A DNA stretch of 64,000 nucleotides from an uncultured Alphaproteobacteria bacterium. GTDB lineage: Bacteria; Pseudomonadota; Alphaproteobacteria; Puniceispirillales; UBA1172. Location of the stretch: positions 1,949,501 to 2,013,500 of the forward strand of contig OY288107.1 of NCBI GenBank assembly GCA_958431225.1, read 5' to 3'. The notes beneath the pieces are model-generated. The model was given only the letters and a program-made list of their open reading frames with translations, had not been told where the DNA came from and searched no databases. This document shows positions 1 through 8,005 of this stretch, piece by piece. Numbering within the stretch: the first letter of the stretch is position 1; every line of letters begins with the position of its first letter. Made by a program: the position numbers and the translations under genes.

Positions 1-478
1 ATAATTCTTGTTCGGTTTCTTCAATGAGGGTTTCTGCATCGGTATCTAGTTTGGCGGTTCGTGAGCGTGCAATGGTTTCATCAGCGATAATAATGAGTTG
101 TCGCCGTAAAAAACATTGATAGATATCTTTCGCATAATCAGGGGCTTCGGAAATGGAGCTAATGTTATCCATTAATTCCCTTAAATAATTTTCTACATCA
201 ACATCCTCGACACTTGGATCGCCAATAAAATAACTTTTTAAGGTGACAGGATTGGCAAGTTGCCCCTTAGTGCAGAGTGTGCGTGCAGCGGTAAAAATGC
301 GCCCATGCAGGGGATTAAAGAAATGCGCAGTATCTAGGTGGTCTGGAATTTTGTCAAAGATGTCGTTGCTGAGCAGAAGCGCACCGAGCAAATCCTGTTC
401 CGCCTCAAGATTTTGGGGCAGTCCGCTTTCCTCAATGCTTTTAGTGCTTTTGCTACTATGGATTAAATCATCGTTCAT
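1..478 (-). CDS. dnaB: Replicative DNA helicase DnaB, N-terminal part (runs off window)
   Basis: Translating the minus strand from the ATG at 478 gives about 159 residues and continues past base 1. The product begins MNDDLIHSS and contains LPQNLEAEQDLLGALL, the classic opening of the DnaB N-terminal helical domain, followed by HFFNPLHGRIF and YAKDIYQCFLRRQLI. DnaB is the hexameric ATP-driven helicase that unwinds DNA at the replication fork. The RecA-like ATPase domain lies outside the window. It sits downstream of rpsF-rpsR-rplI in the same direction, a standard alphaproteobacterial neighbourhood, but has its own promoter-like sequence immediately before the ATG and no Shine-Dalgarno. Identity is very secure; only the C-terminal part is unseen. 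Confidence 0.93.
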   Translation of the reverse strand, partial: MNDDLIHSSKSTKSIEESGLPQNLEAEQDLLGALLLSNDIFDKIPDHLDTAHFFNPLHGRIFTAARTLCTKGQLANPVTLKSYFIGDPSVEDVDVENYLRELMDNISSISEAPDYAKDIYQCFLRRQLIIIADETIARSRTAKLDTDAETLIEETEQEL

Positions 479-484
479 GGCGCA

Positions 485-511
485 ATCATAGCACTGCGCC
501 AGCATCGTCAA
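485..511 (-). promoter_or_regulatory. Candidate leaderless promoter of dnaB
   Basis: On the minus strand TTGACG (506-511) and TATGAT (485-490) are separated by 15 bp, a little shorter than ideal. Only six bases lie between the -10 element and the dnaB ATG at 478, so transcription would start at or next to the start codon. No Shine-Dalgarno is visible upstream of the ATG. Confidence 0.45.
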
Positions 512-572
512 AAAGCATTAACAAGCCATAAATTGCCTGTGAATATCGGTAATATCGGTGATAACGTTCTAC

Positions 573-1397
573 TTATTTCACAGGCTCGTCATCTTCAGCC
601 GCATCATCCGCCTTATCGTCGTTTTTGGCATCGCTTTCAGGCGCGCTTTCGGCTTTTGCCTTCGCTTTCGGCTTCGCTTTTGCTTTCGCTTTTGCTTTCG
701 GTTTAGCCTTTGCCTTCGCTTTTGGCTTTGCCTCAACCTCAACCTCCGCCTCAACCTCCGCCTCAACTTCCGCCGCAACCTCAACCTCCGCTTCATCTAA
801 CACCGGCACTTCCGGCGGCGCAACGCCTTCTTCAAGCATTTCTGCGGCACGTGCTTCGGCTGCTTGGGCGGCTTCGGCGGCTTCTAGGCGTTCGCGTTCG
901 GCGACATCGCTGACGATGGCGCGTCCTAATTTCAGCTGTTCTTTGGCTTCATCTTGGCTGCGGGCGATATTGACGGTGATTTCCACGGCGACTTCGGGAT
1001 GCAACACCACGCGCACTGGAAAAATGCCAAGGGTTTTGATGTTGGTATTGAGGTCAATCTGCCCACGCGCAAGGGTAAATCCCGCCTCGGTGCTTGCCGC
1101 GACAATATCCCGTGCCGATGCCGAACCATAAAGCTGCCCCATCTCGCTAGCCGCACGGATGAGCGTCACCGACAGATCTTCCATTGTCTTAGCCATTTTC
1201 TCGGCTTCGCCTTTGCGTTTGAGATTGTCGGCTTCAAGCTGTTTCTTTTGTGCCTCGTAATGTTCTTTATTGGCTTTGGTGGCGCGGAGTGCCTTGCCTT
1301 TGGGGAGCAGAAAATTGCGCGCATAGCCGGATTTGACAGTGACCAAATCGCCCATCTGCCCCAATTTTTCGACACGTTCAAGTAAAATGATTTCCAT
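573..1397 (-). CDS. rplI: 50S ribosomal protein bL9 with long charged tail
   Basis: Large-subunit ribosomal protein L9. The first ~150 residues match the family: MEIILLERVEKLGQMGD, then the VKSGYARNFLLPKGKA motif of the N-terminal RNA-binding domain, a long connecting helix and the C-terminal domain (GQIDLNTNIKTLGIFPVRV). The 274-residue length is far above the usual ~150 (about 190 in many alphaproteobacteria). After residue ~190 comes an acidic Glu/Val/Ala stretch, then an Ala-Lys-Pro repeat tract, then an Asp/Glu-rich end. The AAAGGGG Shine-Dalgarno fits the start at 1397. Transcribed with rpsF and rpsR. The reading frame is uninterrupted through the tail, so it is likely translated. Confidence 0.95.
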   Translation of the reverse strand: MEIILLERVEKLGQMGDLVTVKSGYARNFLLPKGKALRATKANKEHYEAQKKQLEADNLKRKGEAEKMAKTMEDLSVTLIRAASEMGQLYGSASARDIVAASTEAGFTLARGQIDLNTNIKTLGIFPVRVVLHPEVAVEITVNIARSQDEAKEQLKLGRAIVSDVAERERLEAAEAAQAAEARAAEMLEEGVAPPEVPVLDEAEVEVAAEVEAEVEAEVEVEAKPKAKAKAKPKAKAKAKAKPKAKAKAESAPESDAKNDDKADDAAEDDEPVK

Positions 1398-1413
1398 GAG
1401 TTAGTCCCCTTTA

Positions 1414-1668
1414 TTAAGACACAACAAACGGCATCAAGGCTAAATGCCTTGCGCGTTTAATGGCGGTCGCGAGTTCGCGTTGTTTTTTCGCCGATACCGC
1501 AGAAATACGCCTCGGCACAATTTTCCCACGCTCGGTGGTATAGCGTTGGAGCAATTTGACATCTTTATAGTCAACTTTCGGCGCGCTCGGGTGCGAAAGC
1601 GGGCAGGATTTATGGCGCTTATTAGACTGACGCCGTGCCGAAGGGCGGGTGATTTCAAGCTGGGTCAT
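1414..1668 (-). CDS. rpsR: 30S ribosomal protein bS18
   Basis: 84-residue small-subunit protein that binds next to S6 on the platform of the 30S subunit. The body, including [19 protein letters not shown] and [21 protein letters not shown], is diagnostic of S18. A longer open frame upstream is an out-of-frame read of the rpsF tail; the start at 1668 (MTQLEIT) gives the normal family length. It overlaps the end of rpsF by 14 bases, suggesting translational coupling of two proteins that dimerise in the ribosome. The 16-base gap to rplI keeps all three genes in one operon. Confidence 0.96.
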   Translation of the reverse strand: MTQLEITRPSARRQSNKRHKSCPLSHPSAPKVDYKDVKLLQRYTTERGKIVPRRISAVSAKKQRELATAIKRARHLALMPFVVS

Positions 1669-2179
1669 GATTATCCTCACTATCGGGGTTTTCTGTTGTT
1701 TCGGGGGTTTCGGGGGTTTCGCTAGCAACCTCAACCGCCTCAACCTCAACCTCATCATCAATATCATCAACAGGGGCATCAACCTCATCAACCTCATCAG
1801 TAGCGGGGGCAGGGGCATCATCATCAGGGGCGGGGGCATCATTACCCGCACGTTCGCGGGTGTTTTTCATCATGATGGAAGGTTCGGGGTCAATGGCATC
1901 AATGCTGGTGATGAGCGCGCGCAACACATCCTCATTCAGCCCAAGCCGGCGGTCTAGTTCCGCCACCGCAGCCCCATCGGCTTCAAAATTGAGCATGACA
2001 TAATGCCCTTTGCGATTTTTCTTAATTTTATAGGCCATGGTTTTCAGCCCCCAGTATTCCTGTTTCTTCACCGCGCCTTTGTGGTCGGTGATGATGGCGC
2101 AGAATTCTGCGGTGATGGAATCAACCTGAGCTGACGAAAGATCTTGGCGTATAATAAACACGCATTCATAAAGTCGCAT
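1655..2179 (-). CDS. rpsF: 30S ribosomal protein bS6 with acidic C-terminal tail
   Basis: Small-subunit protein S6, partner of S18. Residues 1-100 carry the family core: [15 protein letters not shown], the [28 protein letters not shown] block and a C-terminal helix ([10 protein letters not shown]). The 2179 start (174 residues) is preceded by a strong AAGGGGGATGAT Shine-Dalgarno; a longer upstream frame lacks S6 similarity. After residue ~115 there is a highly acidic, Pro/Thr-rich tail ([20 protein letters not shown]). S6 usually ends at 95-150 residues, and some bacteria add glutamates post-translationally at the S6 C terminus, so a genetically encoded acidic tail is notable. First gene of the operon rpsF-rpsR-rplI. 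Confidence 0.95.
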   Translation of the reverse strand: MRLYECVFIIRQDLSSAQVDSITAEFCAIITDHKGAVKKQEYWGLKTMAYKIKKNRKGHYVMLNFEADGAAVAELDRRLGLNEDVLRALITSIDAIDPEPSIMMKNTRERAGNDAPAPDDDAPAPATDEVDEVDAPVDDIDDEVEVEAVEVASETPETPETTENPDSEDNHDPA

Positions 2180-2287
2180 ATCATCCCCCTTCTGGATCAT
2201 GCTATGCCCTGTCGGACACAATGAGCCGATGGCAGAACCACCAGCAAGAGGCAAGAAAACCACCATTGGCTTTCCCTATTGTCGAGG

Positions 2288-2315
2288 GGTATAACATATT
2301 CTCAACAAATTGCAA
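2288..2315 (-). promoter_or_regulatory. Candidate promoter of the rpsF operon
   Basis: On the minus strand TTGCAA (2310-2315) and TATACC (2288-2293) are separated by 16 bp, about 108 bases upstream of the rpsF start. This is the best sigma-70-like pair in the divergent gap between rpsF and the aldolase gene. Ribosomal operons often have long leaders; no S6:S18-binding leader structure could be demonstrated by eye. Confidence 0.4.
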
Positions 2316-2381
2316 CCCCTATTGATTCCGCTTGCCAAAAACCGCGAAAAAGCGTAGCAATGCGCGAGAAAGGATAAATAA

Positions 2382-3290
2382 ATGCTAAAAGGTTTGATTA
2401 CACCGATTCTAACGCCGTTCAATGATGATCTGACGATTGCCGATGATTTGTTGTTGGCACACGCCGAATGGCTTTTGGGGGATGGCGGCTCGGCTGGCTT
2501 GGCGTTATTCGGCACTACAGGGGAGGCGCTTTCCGTGGGCATCAAGGAACGTATGGCGAGCCTTGATATGCTCATCGCCAAAGGCATTGACCCTAAACGC
2601 CTCATTGTCGGCACTGGGCTAAATAATATGCACGATACGGCGGAATTGACCCGCCATGCTTGCGCGCATGGCTGTTTGGGGGTGATGATGCTACCGCCAT
2701 TTTATTTCAAAAACGCTAGCGATGATGGACTTTACCGCTATTATGCTGAGGTGATTAAAAGGGTGGCGCATCCTGACCTCAAAATTTACCTCTACCACAT
2801 CCCGCAAGTGGCGGGTGTCGGGTTGAGCCTTGATTTAGTCGCGCGCCTAACCGCCGATTTTACCGAAGTGGTGGGGATTAAAGATTCCTCGGGCGATTGG
2901 CAAAATACCGAAAAATTATTGGCGATTGAGGGCTTAATCGTCTATCCCGGCGCAGAAACCCCGGTGATTGACGCCATCAAATTGGGCGCGCCGGGCTGTA
3001 TTTCCGCCACCGGCAACATCAATAGCCCCGGCATAGCCGAAGTCATCCGCCTCTGCCATGCGGGGGATTATGAGGGCGCGGAAAAAAACCACATCCGCAC
3101 CCGCGCCATCCGTGCTTTATTCCAAGACTACGCGCCGATTCCCGCACAAAAAGCCTTGCTCGCGCGTTGGCAGGATGCGCGCTATAATAATCTGCGCCCG
3201 CCTTTGCTGGCTTTGGATGCGGATAAGGCAACCGCACTAGAACGCGCGCTTATTGATGATTTTGGCTTAAACGCCAAAGGTTTTAGTTGA
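2382..3290 (+). CDS. DapA/NanA-family class I aldolase (pyruvate-dependent)
   Basis: 302-residue TIM-barrel lyase of the dihydrodipicolinate synthase / N-acetylneuraminate lyase family. Visible landmarks are the FGTTGE substrate-binding loop near residue 43, the YLYHIP motif with the catalytic Tyr near residue 137, and the Schiff-base Lys in VGIKDSSGD near residue 163. The motif after Tyr reads YHIPQVAG rather than the YNVPSRTG of true DapA, so the Arg that binds the substrate carboxylate is missing. A different 2-keto acid aldolase (for example hydroxy-oxoglutarate, KDG or sialic-acid type) is more likely than lysine biosynthesis. Shine-Dalgarno AGAAAGGA precedes the ATG. It lies divergently from rpsF and just upstream of nuoA, with no obvious link to either. 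Confidence 0.8.
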   Translation: MLKGLITPILTPFNDDLTIADDLLLAHAEWLLGDGGSAGLALFGTTGEALSVGIKERMASLDMLIAKGIDPKRLIVGTGLNNMHDTAELTRHACAHGCLGVMMLPPFYFKNASDDGLYRYYAEVIKRVAHPDLKIYLYHIPQVAGVGLSLDLVARLTADFTEVVGIKDSSGDWQNTEKLLAIEGLIVYPGAETPVIDAIKLGAPGCISATGNINSPGIAEVIRLCHAGDYEGAEKNHIRTRAIRALFQDYAPIPAQKALLARWQDARYNNLRPPLLALDADKATALERALIDDFGLNAKGFS

Positions 3291-3314
3291 AATAGATGGG
3301 CGTTATCTGCTACA

Positions 3315-3338
3315 ACCATAGGCGACACCATAGGCAAC
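3315..3338. repeat. 12-bp imperfect tandem repeat before nuoA
   Basis: Two adjacent copies, ACCATAGGCGAC and ACCATAGGCAAC, lie 11 bases before the nuoA ATG at 3349 and just before its AGGGAA ribosome-binding site. Function unknown. Confidence 0.5.
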
Positions 3339-3348
3339 AGGGAACAAA

Positions 3349-3711
3349 ATGCCATATCTTGCAGAATATCTACCCATCGCGCTATTCCTCGGCATTGCCA
3401 TCGGGCTTTCCGGGGCGTTTGTGATTGGCGCGTTATTGGTGGGGGCGCAGCGTCCTGATGCTGAAAAATTGAGCGCGTATGAATGTGGCTTTGAAGCCTT
3501 TGACTCATCGCGCCAACGTTTTGACATTCGCTTTTATCTGGTGGCGATTCTGTTCATTATTTTTGATTTAGAGATAGCGTTTTTATTCCCGTGGGCGGTG
3601 GCTTTAGGCGATATTGGTGCTTTTGGCTTTTGGTCCATGGTGGTGTTTTTATTGGTGCTGACCATCGGTTTTATCTATGAGTGGAAAAAAGGAGCCCTTG
3701 ATTGGGATTAG
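3349..3711 (+). CDS. nuoA: NADH-quinone oxidoreductase subunit A
   Basis: Small membrane subunit (120 residues) of proton-pumping complex I, placed at the junction of the membrane arm and the quinone site. Three hydrophobic segments are visible, and the loop [23 protein letters not shown] contains the conserved Cys of the quinone-site loop. The stretch [15 protein letters not shown] is diagnostic of NuoA. First gene of an uninterrupted 14-gene nuo operon; the next gene starts 5 bases after its stop. Confidence 0.97.
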   Translation: MPYLAEYLPIALFLGIAIGLSGAFVIGALLVGAQRPDAEKLSAYECGFEAFDSSRQRFDIRFYLVAILFIIFDLEIAFLFPWAVALGDIGAFGFWSMVVFLLVLTIGFIYEWKKGALDWD

Positions 3712-3715
3712 CGGT

Positions 3716-4243
3716 ATGGGAAAAGTAATGCTACCCACGGAAAAAAGCCAAGATGCGCTATTGGGTGCGGTGGCGCATGAGTTCAACAATAATGGTTTCG
3801 TCGTAGCCCAAGCCGACAAGCTATTCAGCTGGGCGCGCAGTGGTTCGTTGTGGCCGATGACATTTGGGTTGGCATGTTGTGCGGTGGAAATGATGCACTC
3901 GGCGGCGTCGCGTTATGATATGGACCGCTATGGGATGTTGTTCCGCCCAAGCCCCCGCCAATCCGATGTCATGATTGTCGCTGGCACGCTCACCAATAAA
4001 ATGGCGCCCGCCTTACGCAAAGTCTATGACCAAATGGCAGAACCGCGTTGGGTGGTGTCTATGGGGTCGTGTGCGAATGGGGGGGGCTATTACCATTATT
4101 CGTATGCGGTGGTGCGGGGGTGCGACCGCATTGTGCCGGTGGATGTGTATGTTCCCGGCTGTCCGCCCACGGCTGAGGCGCTCATTTATGGGCTGTTGCA
4201 ATTACAGAAAAAAATCCGCCGCACCACCACCATCGCCCGCTAA
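3716..4243 (+). CDS. nuoB: NADH-quinone oxidoreductase subunit B (cluster N2)
   Basis: Peripheral subunit holding the terminal [4Fe-4S] cluster N2 that passes electrons to quinone. Cluster ligands are visible as the tandem Cys pair in [12 protein letters not shown], the Cys of [10 protein letters not shown] and the Cys of [12 protein letters not shown] use the ATG at 3716, just after the nuoA stop (175 residues, a normal length); an ATG at 3677 would add 13 residues and overlap nuoA by 35 bases. An eight-G run occurs inside the GGG codons of the GSCANGGG motif. Confidence 0.96.
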   Translation: MGKVMLPTEKSQDALLGAVAHEFNNNGFVVAQADKLFSWARSGSLWPMTFGLACCAVEMMHSAASRYDMDRYGMLFRPSPRQSDVMIVAGTLTNKMAPALRKVYDQMAEPRWVVSMGSCANGGGYYHYSYAVVRGCDRIVPVDVYVPGCPPTAEALIYGLLQLQKKIRRTTTIAR

Positions 4244-4262
4244 TACCTAATGAGAAACCCCA

Positions 4263-4934
4263 ATGCCCGCCGATAACCAAACCCCATCTGAAATCACGCG
4301 CTCTTATGATGAGCAAAAGCAACATTTCCAAGATATTCTGGCAACCCAAGCCGATGCCATCAGCATTTTTCGCGGCGAGATCACCATCCGCGTGCCGTTG
4401 GAACAATTACACCGCGCCTTAACCCGCCTCAAAGACGAGTCGGGGGGCGAATTCACGCAACTTTCGGACATCACAGCGGTGGATTTCCCCGAACGCAAAC
4501 AACGTTTTGAGCTCATCTATCAGCTCCTCAGCGTCAAATGGAATCAACGCGTGCGCTTGATTACAAGTTTGGGCGAGGGCGAAATCGCGCCTTCGGTGAC
4601 CGCACTTTTCACCTCAGCAAATTGGGCAGAGCGCGAGATTTGGGATATGTTTGGCATTTTCTTTGACGGGCATGGAGATTTAAGACGCTTGCTCACGGAT
4701 TATGGCTTTGAAGGGCATCCATTACGCAAAGATTTCCCGCTTACCGGACACGTAGAAGTACGCTATGACCCCGATGAGGGGCGCGTGGTCTATGAAGCCG
4801 TGGAACTCATGCAAGAATACCGCGATTTTGATTTCGAAAGTCCCTGGGAAGGCATAAAGATGGAAGGCGCACAAGATGCCCTAAAACAAAACGATGCCCC
4901 GCGCCAAGATGCGATTGAGAATACCGATGACTGA
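4263..4934 (+). CDS. nuoC: NADH-quinone oxidoreductase subunit C
   Basis: 223-residue hydrophilic subunit of the complex I quinone module, without redox centres. The signature near residue 120, [19 protein letters not shown] followed by [24 protein letters not shown], is the 30-kDa subunit motif. The C-terminal ~25 residues are a variable hydrophilic tail. nuoC and nuoD are separate genes here, as in other alphaproteobacteria, not the fused nuoCD of enterobacteria. Its stop overlaps the nuoD start by eight bases. Confidence 0.96.
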   Translation: MPADNQTPSEITRSYDEQKQHFQDILATQADAISIFRGEITIRVPLEQLHRALTRLKDESGGEFTQLSDITAVDFPERKQRFELIYQLLSVKWNQRVRLITSLGEGEIAPSVTALFTSANWAEREIWDMFGIFFDGHGDLRRLLTDYGFEGHPLRKDFPLTGHVEVRYDPDEGRVVYEAVELMQEYRDFDFESPWEGIKMEGAQDALKQNDAPRQDAIENTDD

Positions 4935-6105
4935 TCCAACCATAAAACCCCTAACCATGAATTTCGGCCCGCAACACCCGGCGGCGCATGGGGTATTGCG
5001 CCTAGTGCTGGAAATGGATGGTGAGGTGATTGAACGCGCCGACCCGCATATAGGCTTGCTACATCGTGGCACCGAAAAATTGATTGAGCATAAAACCTAT
5101 TTACAGGCTTTGCCGTATTTTGACCGCCTAGATTATATCGCCCCGATGAATCAGGAACACGCTTTCGCCCTCGCCATTGAAAAATTGCTCCAACTAGAAG
5201 TCCCTAGGCGGGGGCAGTTTATCCGTGTGCTTTATTGCGAAATCGGACGCATTTTGAATCACCTGTTGAATCTAACCACTTTCGCCATTGATGTCGGGGC
5301 GATGACGCCGTTATTGTGGGGTTTTGAAGAACGCGAGCATTTATTGGAATTTTATGAACGCGCATCAGGGGCAAGATTCCACGCCGCCTATTTCCGCCCC
5401 GGCGGGGTGCATCAAGACCTCCCCGATGGCTTACTAGAAGACATAGATAAATGGGCGGATCGTTTCGGCAGTTTCGTTGATGATATGGAAGGGTTATTAA
5501 CCGAAAACCGCATTTTCAAACAGCGCACCGTGGATATAGGCGTGGTCGGTTTAGACGAGGCACTGGATTTAGGCTTTTCGGGTCCGTGCCTGCGCGCATC
5601 GGGTTTGCCGTGGGATTTACGCAAAACCCAGCCCTATGATGTCTATGATGAATTAGACTTTGACATCCCCACGGGTAAGACCGGCGATTGCTATGCGCGT
5701 TATCTGGTGCGGGTGGAAGAAATGCGCCAATCCGTGCGCCTCATCAAACAATGCATTGAGAAAATGCCATCAGGTGCGGTGATGACAGAAGACCACAAAA
5801 TCACCCCCCCCCGCCGTGATGACATGAAAACATCCATGGAAGCCATGATAAGCCATTTCAAACTCTACACCGAGGGCTTTCACACCCCCGAGGGCGCAAC
5901 CTATACCGCCGTTGAAGCCCCCAAAGGCGAGTTCGGCGTCTATCTGGTATCGGATGGCAGTAATAAGCCTTACCGCTGCCGCATCCGCGCCCCGGGGTTT
6001 TATGCCATGGCGGCGATGGATCAATTATCGCGCGGGCATATGCTAGCCGATTCGGTGGCGATTCTAGGCTCGCTAGACGTGGTATTCGGGGAGATTGACC
6101 GATGA
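4927..6105 (+). CDS. nuoD: NADH-quinone oxidoreductase subunit D
   Basis: 49-kDa subunit (392 residues) that forms most of the quinone-binding cavity. It begins [25 protein letters not shown]; the GPQHPAAHG loop carries the conserved His near quinone. Other landmarks are [14 protein letters not shown] and [17 protein letters not shown]. The start at 4927 gives the usual N terminus; an in-frame ATG at 4894 inside nuoC would add 11 atypical residues. A run of nine C residues occurs at codons for ITPPRRDD (about 5804-5812), a possible slippage site in an otherwise intact frame. Confidence 0.97.
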   Translation: MTDPTIKPLTMNFGPQHPAAHGVLRLVLEMDGEVIERADPHIGLLHRGTEKLIEHKTYLQALPYFDRLDYIAPMNQEHAFALAIEKLLQLEVPRRGQFIRVLYCEIGRILNHLLNLTTFAIDVGAMTPLLWGFEEREHLLEFYERASGARFHAAYFRPGGVHQDLPDGLLEDIDKWADRFGSFVDDMEGLLTENRIFKQRTVDIGVVGLDEALDLGFSGPCLRASGLPWDLRKTQPYDVYDELDFDIPTGKTGDCYARYLVRVEEMRQSVRLIKQCIEKMPSGAVMTEDHKITPPRRDDMKTSMEAMISHFKLYTEGFHTPEGATYTAVEAPKGEFGVYLVSDGSNKPYRCRIRAPGFYAMAAMDQLSRGHMLADSVAILGSLDVVFGEIDR

Positions 6106-6719
6106 GTATCGCCCGCCGTATCGCCGACGACCAACCCACGCATTTTGCCTTTTCTGCGGAAAATAAGCAGAAAATCAAAGTGATTCTAGCCAAATACCCC
6201 AAATCCCACAAAAGCAGTGCAGTATTGCCGTTGCTAGATTTAGCCCAACGCCAACACGATAATTGGCTCCCCACCAAGGCGATTGAGGAAGTCGCAAAAA
6301 TCTGCGAGATGCCCGAAATGCGCGTATTTGAGGTGGCAAGTTTTTATACTATGTTCAATCTGCGCCCGGTGGGTAAGTATTTCATCCAAGCCTGCGGCAC
6401 CACCCCGTGCTGGCTCCGTGGCAGTGATGCGGTCATGCAGTGCATCAAAGACAAACTCAACATCACATCGGGCGAGACGAGCGCATGCGGGAATTTCACG
6501 CTACTTGAAGTGGAATGTTTAGGCGCGTGTGTCAATGCGCCGATGGTGCAGATCAATGATGATTATTATGAAGATTTAGACTATAACAGCATGGCAAAAC
6601 TCATCAACCAACTGCAACAAGGCGAGACGCCCCAATCTGGCTCAATGGCAGGACGCCAAGGCTCAGAACCCGCATCAGGTGCAACGAGCCTGAAACAAGG
6701 AGATAGCGATGCTTCATGA
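6102..6719 (+). CDS. nuoE: NADH-quinone oxidoreductase subunit E
   Basis: 24-kDa thioredoxin-like subunit with a [2Fe-2S] cluster next to the flavin subunit. Ligands are visible as CGTTPC in the first pair and [10 protein letters not shown] in the second. 205 residues, of which the last ~35 form a Gln/Ser/Gly-rich hydrophilic tail not needed for the fold. It shares ATGA with the nuoD stop and overlaps nuoF by 11 bases, indicating tight translational coupling. Confidence 0.96.
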   Translation: MSIARRIADDQPTHFAFSAENKQKIKVILAKYPKSHKSSAVLPLLDLAQRQHDNWLPTKAIEEVAKICEMPEMRVFEVASFYTMFNLRPVGKYFIQACGTTPCWLRGSDAVMQCIKDKLNITSGETSACGNFTLLEVECLGACVNAPMVQINDDYYEDLDYNSMAKLINQLQQGETPQSGSMAGRQGSEPASGATSLKQGDSDAS

Positions 6720-8004
6720 TTCCGACCGCATCTTCACCAACTTATACGGCTGGCACGGCACCGATTTAAAATCGGCACGGGCAAGGGGGGATTGGGATGG
6801 CATCGCTGGCTTGCTAGAACGAAGCCACGAGGATGTCATTGAAGCCATCAAAGCATCAGGCTTGCGCGGGCGGGGCGGGGCTGGATTCCCCACCGGACTC
6901 AAATGGTCGTTTATGCCGAAAGAGATCACAACCCGCCCGCATTATTTGATCGTCAATGCCGATGAATCCGAACCCGGCACCTGCAAAGACCGCGACATTT
7001 TACGCTATGAACCCCACAAATTGGTAGAGGGCAGTTTGCTGGCAGGCAAGGCGATGCGCGCGCATGTGGGCTATATCTATATCAGGGGCGAATTTGTCAA
7101 TGAAGCCAAAGCATTACAAACCGCTATTGATGAAGCATATCAAGCAAAATTACTCGGCAAAAACGCCGCGAATTCCGGCTGGGATTTTGATCTGTACCTG
7201 CATCGGGGGGCGGGGGCGTATATTTGCGGGGAGGAAACCGCCCTCATCGAATCGCTTGAGGGCAAAAAGGGACAACCCCGCCTCAAACCGCCTTTCCCGG
7301 CAGGGGTGGGGCTGTATGGATGCCCGAGTACCGTCAATAATGTGGAAACCATCGCTGTCGTGCCAACAATTTTGAGGCGGGGGGCAGAATGGTTCGCCGG
7401 GCTAGGGCGTGCGGGCAATACCGGCTCAAAACTCTTTTGCATTTCAGGACATGTCAATCAGCCGTGCAATGTTGAAGAAGAGATGGGGATTCCATTAAAA
7501 ACCCTAATTGAAAAACACGCCGGCGGGGTGCGTGGGGGGTGGAATAATTTACTGGCAGTGATTCCCGGCGGTTCATCCACGCCCCTAATCCCCAAAGATA
7601 TCTGTAATGATGTGCTGATGGATTTTGACAGCCTCCAAGAAGCACAAACCGGGCTAGGCACGGCAGGCGTCATCGTCATGGACAAAAGCACCGATATCGT
7701 CCAAGCCATTACGCGCATTGCGTATTTCTACAAACACGAATCGTGCGGGCAATGCACCCCGTGCCGTGAAGGCACCGGCTGGATGTATCGAATGCTGGAA
7801 CGCATGGTAAGGGGGGAGGCGACACTGGAAGAAATTGATATTCTCTACGATGTGACGAAACAGGTGGAAGGGCATACGATTTGTGCCTTGGGCGATGCGG
7901 CGGCGTGGCCTATCCAAGGACTCATTCGCCATTTCCGCCCGGCATTAGAGGCGCGCCTCAAATCCAAAACCCCGGCAAAAACCCCTATAGAATCGGTGGC
8001 ATAA
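6709..8004 (+). CDS. nuoF: NADH-quinone oxidoreductase subunit F (NADH and FMN site)
   Basis: 51-kDa subunit (431 residues) where NADH is oxidised. The glycine-rich FMN/NADH loop [16 protein letters not shown] is near residue 50, the NADH-site segment [21 protein letters not shown] is near 165, and the [4Fe-4S] N3 ligands lie in [15 protein letters not shown] near 345 plus a later Cys in [13 protein letters not shown]. All catalytic features are intact. One base separates its stop from nuoG. Confidence 0.97.
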   Translation: MLHDSDRIFTNLYGWHGTDLKSARARGDWDGIAGLLERSHEDVIEAIKASGLRGRGGAGFPTGLKWSFMPKEITTRPHYLIVNADESEPGTCKDRDILRYEPHKLVEGSLLAGKAMRAHVGYIYIRGEFVNEAKALQTAIDEAYQAKLLGKNAANSGWDFDLYLHRGAGAYICGEETALIESLEGKKGQPRLKPPFPAGVGLYGCPSTVNNVETIAVVPTILRRGAEWFAGLGRAGNTGSKLFCISGHVNQPCNVEEEMGIPLKTLIEKHAGGVRGGWNNLLAVIPGGSSTPLIPKDICNDVLMDFDSLQEAQTGLGTAGVIVMDKSTDIVQAITRIAYFYKHESCGQCTPCREGTGWMYRMLERMVRGEATLEEIDILYDVTKQVEGHTICALGDAAAWPIQGLIRHFRPALEARLKSKTPAKTPIESVA

Positions 8005-8005
8005 C

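Noticed and set aside
625-1131. 168-residue Ala/Phe/Ser/Thr-rich frame antisense to rplI
   Set aside because: It is the complement of the rplI repeat tail; low complexity, no ribosome-binding site, no similarity.
1669-1851. Extended start of rpsR giving 145 residues
   Set aside because: The added Met/Leu-rich part is the out-of-frame reading of the rpsF tail; S18 is normally ~80 residues.
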